Shown here piece by piece: positions 32,517 through 35,510 of a stretch of DNA of 35,510 bases (positions are counted from its first letter, which is position 1; every line of letters begins with the position of its first letter). The stretch covers positions 1 to 35,510 of the forward strand of contig NZ_NQVN01000034.1 in NCBI RefSeq assembly GCF_002770725.1. Direction: 5' to 3'. This DNA is from Pleomorphomonas carboxyditropha (GTDB taxonomy: Bacteria > Pseudomonadota > Alphaproteobacteria > Rhizobiales > Pleomorphomonadaceae). The position numbers were made by a program, and so were the translations under genes. The notes beneath the pieces were generated by a model that was given only the letters and a program-made list of their open reading frames with translations, did no database searches and was not told the origin of the DNA.

Positions 32517-33709
32517 CCCTTCGCTCCCGCGCCCTTGATCAGTTGCGGCTTGACCTTGTCGCCGCCCCTCAGGAACGTCCCGGCCTTGGCGACCACCTGC
32601 TCGCCCTCGGCGAGGCCGTCCTTCACCTCGACGAGGCCGGCGTCGGTGAGGCCGGTCTTGATCTCGCGCGTATCGACGACGCCGTCTTTGACCACCTGCA
32701 CCGTCGACACGCCGCCGTCGTCGGCCACCGCCGTCACCGGCAGCACCAGCCCCTCGCTGTGGGCGACCTCCACCGTACCGCGCGCGAAGGCGCCGACCCG
32801 CAGGCCGGCGCCGTCCGGCAGCCGGATGCGCGCCTTGCCGAGGCGCGTCGCGGCGTTGACCTCCGGCCGCACCAGGCGCACCACGCCGTCGACCGGCGCG
32901 GCCGAGCCGGCCGGCTGCACCGTCACCTTCTGGCCGACGCCGAGCGCCGGCAGCAGCGTCTCGGTAACGTCGGCGTCGAGCTCGATGTCGCCGTTCTCGG
33001 CGATGACGAACAGCGGGTTGCCGCTGGCCGAGGCGATCTGCCCGACCACGGCGTTGCGGCTGAGGATCAGGCCGGCGCGCGGCGCCTTGATGTCGGTCTT
33101 GGAGCGGCGGAGCTCCAGTTCGGCCCGCTGCGCCTCGACGAGCTTGCGCCCGGCCTCGGCGGATGCCAGCGCCTCCCGGGCGACCAGCAGTTGGGCCTTG
33201 GCCTGCTCGGCCGCCAGTTGCCGCTGGTCGTAGGCCTCCTTGGCGATGGCGTTGGTGCCCACCAGCGCCCGCCCGCGCTCGAAGGCCTGCGCCGTCTGGG
33301 TGGCCGAAGCCTCGGCCGACGTGATCTGGGCGCGCGCCTGGGCGATCTGCGCATCGGCCGAGGCGAGCTGCGAGGTGTTCTGGGCGAGCTGCACGTCGGT
33401 GGTGTCGACGGCGAGCCGCGCCAGCACGGCGCCTTCCTCCACCCGGTCGCCGGCGTCGAAGAAGATGCTCTCGATCTTCAGCCCCTCGACGCCCGGCGTC
33501 ACCAGCACCTCCTCGCGCGCCACCAGCGTGCCGGTGACGATCACCTTCTGGCTGAGCGCCTGCCGGCCGGCGCTGACGACGCTGACCGTCGGCACCACCT
33601 CCTGGGCGGCGGCGGGCGCGACGGCCGCCGGGTCCTGTGCCAGCGCCGGCAACGCCGCCATCGTGCTGGCCAGCACGGCGCCGGCCAAAGGCATCACCCA
33701 CAACTTCAT
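32513..33709 (-). CDS. RND efflux membrane-fusion (periplasmic adaptor) protein
   Basis: Periplasmic adaptor of 398 aa. A signal peptide covers about 1-24 (MKLWVMPLAGAVLASTMAAL, cleavage near ALA). The layout is classical: first half of the lipoyl/barrel-sandwich domain (LVTPGVEGLKIESIFFDAGD), an alpha-helical hairpin of about 100 residues (AQNTSQLASADAQIAQARAQ onward), second half (TDIKAPRAGLILSRNAVVGQ), then beta-barrel and membrane-proximal parts (GLVLPVTAVADDGG). The absence of a lipobox Cys means it is not a lipoprotein. It lies 65 bases after tetR and overlaps the pump gene, so all three are one operon. Confidence 0.93.
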   Translation of the reverse strand: MKLWVMPLAGAVLASTMAALPALAQDPAAVAPAAAQEVVPTVSVVSAGRQALSQKVIVTGTLVAREEVLVTPGVEGLKIESIFFDAGDRVEEGAVLARLAVDTTDVQLAQNTSQLASADAQIAQARAQITSAEASATQTAQAFERGRALVGTNAIAKEAYDQRQLAAEQAKAQLLVAREALASAEAGRKLVEAQRAELELRRSKTDIKAPRAGLILSRNAVVGQIASASGNPLFVIAENGDIELDADVTETLLPALGVGQKVTVQPAGSAAPVDGVVRLVRPEVNAATRLGKARIRLPDGAGLRVGAFARGTVEVAHSEGLVLPVTAVADDGGVSTVQVVKDGVVDTREIKTGLTDAGLVEVKDGLAEGEQVVAKAGTFLRGGDKVKPQLIKGAGAKG

Positions 33710-33742
33710 GACGCAACGTCCCTACACTCGGTCTTGAAACAT

Positions 33743-33765
33743 GAACGAAAGTTAATGTGCGCACA
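33743..33765 (-). promoter_or_regulatory. Possible TetR half-site and palindrome ahead of the adaptor gene
   Basis: In the 65-base gap between tetR and the adaptor gene, GAACGAAAGTTAATGT (33743-33758) keeps the left half of the perfect 16-bp palindrome found at the tetR promoter, and TGTGCGCACA (33756-33765) is a separate perfect palindrome. They could allow extra control of the pump genes apart from tetR. Evidence is sequence similarity only. Confidence 0.4.
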
Positions 33766-33774
33766 CATGTGGCT

Positions 33775-34446
33775 TCACCCCCGGCTTTCCAAGGGCGGCC
33801 CTTCATTTTGCAGAACGGCGGTGACCACCCGCGACAAGAGCGCCTCGGCCCGCTCGACGTCGTAGTCGGGGTTGAGGCCCATGCGCAGCACGATGCCGTC
33901 GGCGAAGGCGACCAGCGTCATCATCATCGTGTCGACGTCGGCGTCGGCGGCGATCTCGCCCGTCGCCTTGGCGCGGCTGAAGGCGTCTTCGAACAGCCGG
34001 CGGTTTTCTTCCTCGCACCTGGCGAAGAAGGCGCCGACCGCCGTGTTGCGCATGCTCTCGACATAGACCTCGAGCATCATCTGCACCGCCCGGCGGTCGC
34101 GCATCGCCTCGATGTAGGCAAGGCCCGAGCGCAACAGCCGGTCGTGCAGCGTGCCCGGCTCCAGCAGGATTTCCAGGATGCGCCGGCCGGTGAGCTGCTC
34201 CTCCTGGGCGATCGCCTCGATGATGGCGTCCTTGGAAGCGAAATAGCGGTAGAGCCCGCCGGGGCTCATCTTCGCCTCGGCGCAGATCTCCTGCATCGAC
34301 GTGCGGTGGAAGCCGGCGCGCGAGAAACAGGTGCGCGCCGCGTCGAGGATGCGGGCGCGCCGCTCGTCCTGCTGGGCGGACAGGGCCTCGGAGCGCGGCG
34401 AAGCCGGCGCTTCGGACCGCTGAGGCGCGGAGCCGCTGACATCCAT
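33775..34446 (-). CDS. TetR-family repressor of the efflux operon
   Basis: Regulator of 223 aa. The N-terminal TetR DNA-binding domain covers about residues 25-75 (RILDAARTCFSRAGFHRTSM, QEICAEAKMSPGGLYRYFAS, KDAIIEAI), with the recognition helix in PGGLYRYF. The C-terminal ligand domain is helical with two Cys. The start is set at ATG 34446; an in-frame start at 34551 would add 35 low-complexity residues and cover the operator. The ribosome-binding site is weak (GGGGGAT). First gene of the tetR-adaptor-pump operon, so substrates of the pump probably induce it. Confidence 0.9.
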   Translation of the reverse strand: MDVSGSAPQRSEAPASPRSEALSAQQDERRARILDAARTCFSRAGFHRTSMQEICAEAKMSPGGLYRYFASKDAIIEAIAQEEQLTGRRILEILLEPGTLHDRLLRSGLAYIEAMRDRRAVQMMLEVYVESMRNTAVGAFFARCEEENRRLFEDAFSRAKATGEIAADADVDTMMMTLVAFADGIVLRMGLNPDYDVERAEALLSRVVTAVLQNEGPPLESRG

Positions 34447-34553
34447 GCGTGATCCCCCGAAAACGACCGGCCGGCGGCGGCCGGCCCCTGAAAAGAAACA
34501 AACGGGCCACGACGAAAGGCCGAAGGCACCCGGCCGAGCGCGGCCGGACACGC

Positions 34554-34597
34554 GAACGAACGTTCGTTCCCATAGAATTGTGTCCGTGTCACGTCAA
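34554..34597 (-). promoter_or_regulatory. tetR promoter with a perfect 16-bp operator
   Basis: GAACGAACGTTCGTTC (34554-34569) is a perfect palindrome. On the minus strand a -35 TTGACG (34597-34592) and a -10 TATGGG (34574-34569), 17 bases apart, lie just upstream, so the operator begins at the -10 and covers the start point, an arrangement typical of TetR autorepression. Between 34598 and 34779 nothing further is recognised. Confidence 0.75.
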
Positions 34598-34814
34598 TAC
34601 AAGGGGATAGCCGGCTGATCGTTCACCCGTCGCCGCCGCCGGGCCGCGACCACGCCACGCCGGTACGGCCTTGGGGCTAACGCTTTGCGATCCCTCGGCT
34701 TTATGGCCGGCGCCGCACCGCCGCCGTCCGCTTACCGGCGCCTCCGACCGAATACGGATAGTAACCATCAGCTTTGTTTTTGACTTGCGGCGCCCTGAAA
34801 TCGGGTTCATGCTC

Positions 34815-34842
34815 CCTCCTGTCAGCAACAAACGAAAGGAGG
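34815..34842 (+). promoter_or_regulatory. Shine-Dalgarno-sequestering hairpin
   Basis: CCTCCT (34815-34820) can pair exactly with AGGAGG (34837-34842), the core of a 14-base near-complete complement to the 16S rRNA 3' end (AAAGGAGGTGGTCC, 34835-34848; one mismatch to the full anti-SD complement). The pairing would hide the ribosome-binding site of the tiny ORF at 34850. A -35-like TTGACT (34780-34785) lies upstream, but no good -10 is seen. Confidence 0.5.
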
Positions 34843-34849
34843 TGGTCCG

Positions 34850-34927
34850 GTGAAATTAAGCAATCGATCCTCGATCGAGGCAAACGCCATCTGGACAATA
34901 GCTTCCTTGAGCGATCTCCAGCTCTGA
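34850..34927 (+). CDS. Candidate micropeptide ORF, 25 aa, with extreme ribosome-binding site
   Basis: GTG start seven bases after AGGAGG, within the strongest ribosome-binding sequence of the window. The product would start VKLSNRSSIEANAIW and end SLSDLQL. It is neither obviously a signal peptide nor a toxin-like hydrophobic helix. It has no recognised family. The combination of strong SD, possible SD-masking hairpin and downstream structure suggests a translated leader or a stand-alone micropeptide. Confidence 0.45.
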   Translation: MKLSNRSSIEANAIWTIASLSDLQL

Positions 34928-34946
34928 AAATTGCCTACCTGTCGTT

Positions 34947-35000
34947 GCGACAACCATGAATGTCGCACGAAGACTGATGGCCGCGCCCTTTTACTGCTAA
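34947..35000 (+). other. Hairpin presenting an ATG, followed by a 14-codon ORF
   Basis: GCGACA (34947-34952) pairs with TGTCGC (34961-34966), placing an ATG (34956) in the eight-base loop. From this ATG a 14-residue frame (MNVARRLMAAPFYC) ends at TAA 34998-35000. There is no ribosome-binding site in front, so translation is doubtful. Confidence 0.3.
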
Positions 35001-35030
35001 TCGGGCGACGATCATCGGATCGAGGAGACG

Positions 35031-35069
35031 CATGCCTCGTTCCATCCCACCCGGATGGAGCGGGGCATG
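35031..35069 (+). ncRNA. 17-bp RNA hairpin in a candidate structured RNA
   Basis: Two 17-base arms, beginning CATGCCTCG and ending GGGGCATG, pair along their full length around a five-base loop CACCC. Fifteen pairs are Watson-Crick and two are G-U on the plus strand; on the minus strand those two would be A-C mismatches, which points to plus-strand transcription. There is no U-run, so it is not a terminator. It begins at the start codon of the small ORF at 35032, which would be hidden in the stem. Confidence 0.55.
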
Positions 35070-35139
35070 TCGTCATGGCCGCGACGTTCAACTTCCCGTG
35101 ATGAGAGGCCGGCTTCATCTCTCCCTAGCCGAAGGCTGA
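35032..35139 (+). CDS. Candidate micropeptide ORF, 35 aa
   Basis: ATG at 35032 with GAGGAG (35022-35027) four bases upstream. The product would start MPRSIPPGWSGACRHGRD and is basic with no recognised family. Its start codon lies in the 17-bp hairpin at 35031-35069. It may simply be part of a non-coding RNA. The following 35140-35220 holds no gene. Confidence 0.3.
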   Translation: MPRSIPPGWSGACRHGRDVQLPVMRGRLHLSLAEG

Positions 35140-35220
35140 CGTATGAGCGGCAGGCTGCGGTTCTCCGTGGGTCACCGGGATCGGCGAAGGCGCTTTCCGA
35201 CGGCCGGCAATCCAACAGTG

Positions 35221-35510
35221 TTAAACGTCCGCCCGCCAGGGTGGATTGGCGCCGGCCCGCGAGCAGGTGATGGCGGCGCAGCGGGTGCCGAAGGCGAGGG
35301 CGGCGATCAGCTCGTCGCGGCTGATCGCTTCCAGCGCCGGCCGGGCGATCCGGCCGGCGTCCTTCAGCGCCACCAGCAACGAACCCTGGAAGGTGTCGCC
35401 GGCGCCGATGGTGTCGACCACCTTGACGGCCGGGGCGGCCACCTCCACCCGGCCGGCCGTCCGGTGCCAGGCGATGACGCCGTCGGCGCCGCGCGTGACG
35501 ATCACCAGCG
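35221..35510 (-). CDS. PfkB-family carbohydrate kinase, C-terminal part (runs off window)
   Basis: Last 96 or so codons of a ribokinase/fructokinase-type sugar kinase; the 5' part lies beyond the right edge. The second PfkB signature is complete: DTIGAGDTFQGSLL, with the GAGD anion hole and catalytic Asp. LVIVTRGADGVIAWH before it is the usual strand leading to the ATP site. The C-terminus reads AALAFGTRCAAITCSRAGANPPW, a fructokinase-like ending (SRxGAxPP). It is convergent with the small-ORF region. The sugar cannot be decided from this part, but fructokinase is the best guess. Confidence 0.88.
   Translation of the reverse strand, partial: LVIVTRGADGVIAWHRTAGRVEVAAPAVKVVDTIGAGDTFQGSLLVALKDAGRIARPALEAISRDELIAALAFGTRCAAITCSRAGANPPWRADV

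Noticed and set aside
28974-33233. Very long open frame on the plus strand opposite the RND pump
   Set aside because: It mirrors the pump and adaptor genes codon for codon, is His/Arg/Asp-rich without any fold motif, and arises from GC-ending codons. The minus-strand genes have all family motifs.
35055-35270. 71-codon plus-strand ORF near the right edge
   Set aside because: It is Ser/Arg-rich, has no ribosome-binding site, and runs into the antisense of the PfkB kinase gene.

Overview
The window is high-GC DNA of an alphaproteobacterium, most likely Hyphomicrobiales (Rhizobiales). This is inferred from gene content (globin-coupled chemoreceptor, alpha-type csp locus with a DUF6481-like gene, L-rhamnonate genes, RES/Xre and HicAB modules) and from GC-ending codons throughout. 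The genus cannot be fixed from the sequence alone. No rRNA or tRNA gene and no CRISPR array was recognised.

Layout. 1-~127: end of an IS30-family element with the transposase N-terminus, abutting a truncated copy of a dispersed palindromic repeat. 223-1275 (-): trans-aconitate methyltransferase-like gene plus a small conserved gene. 1352-2278 (+): Xre/RES toxin-antitoxin pair with its own promoter and operator. 2565-10007 (+): LacI regulator behind two identical operators 21 bp apart, then an amidohydrolase, a NitT/TauT-type ABC importer (ATPase, permease, binding protein), an M24-fold protein lacking key metal ligands and a GATase1/ThuA-like protein. This looks like one uptake-and-hydrolysis system for an unidentified compound. 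10029-10755: tandem array of three ~273-bp units, each with long inverted arms. 10839-11588 (-): HicAB with twin operators. 11780-13435 (-): EttA. 13825-14790 (+): cold-shock protein and two small accessory genes. 14933-16267 (-): soluble globin-coupled chemoreceptor. 16718-17215: DUF2478 protein. 17297-19344: an SDR with His in place of the catalytic Tyr, a MarR regulator and a four-helix membrane protein, tied together by four related 18-bp operator-like sites. 19358-23997: NAD-binding protein, secreted protein of lower GC, DHODH-like enzyme, secreted alpha/beta hydrolase.

24194-28934: L-rhamnonate catabolism: an IclR regulator (RhmR-like) diverges from a DapA-family aldolase, rhmD and an RhmT-like MFS transporter, closed by a strong terminator. 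In E. coli the aldolase is RhmA of the HpcH/HpaI family, so the aldolase here appears to be a non-orthologous replacement. 29013-34597 (-): TetR, membrane-fusion protein and RND pump, with a perfect 16-bp palindrome at the tetR promoter. 34780-35220: a region with no ordinary gene but with very strong ribosome-binding sites in front of tiny ORFs and a 17-bp RNA hairpin; it is the best candidate here for an undescribed RNA or micropeptide element. 35221-35510 (-): C-terminal part of a PfkB-type sugar kinase running off the window.

Most genes sit in compact operons with local regulators. Promoter and operator calls are by eye from spacing and symmetry and are inferences.
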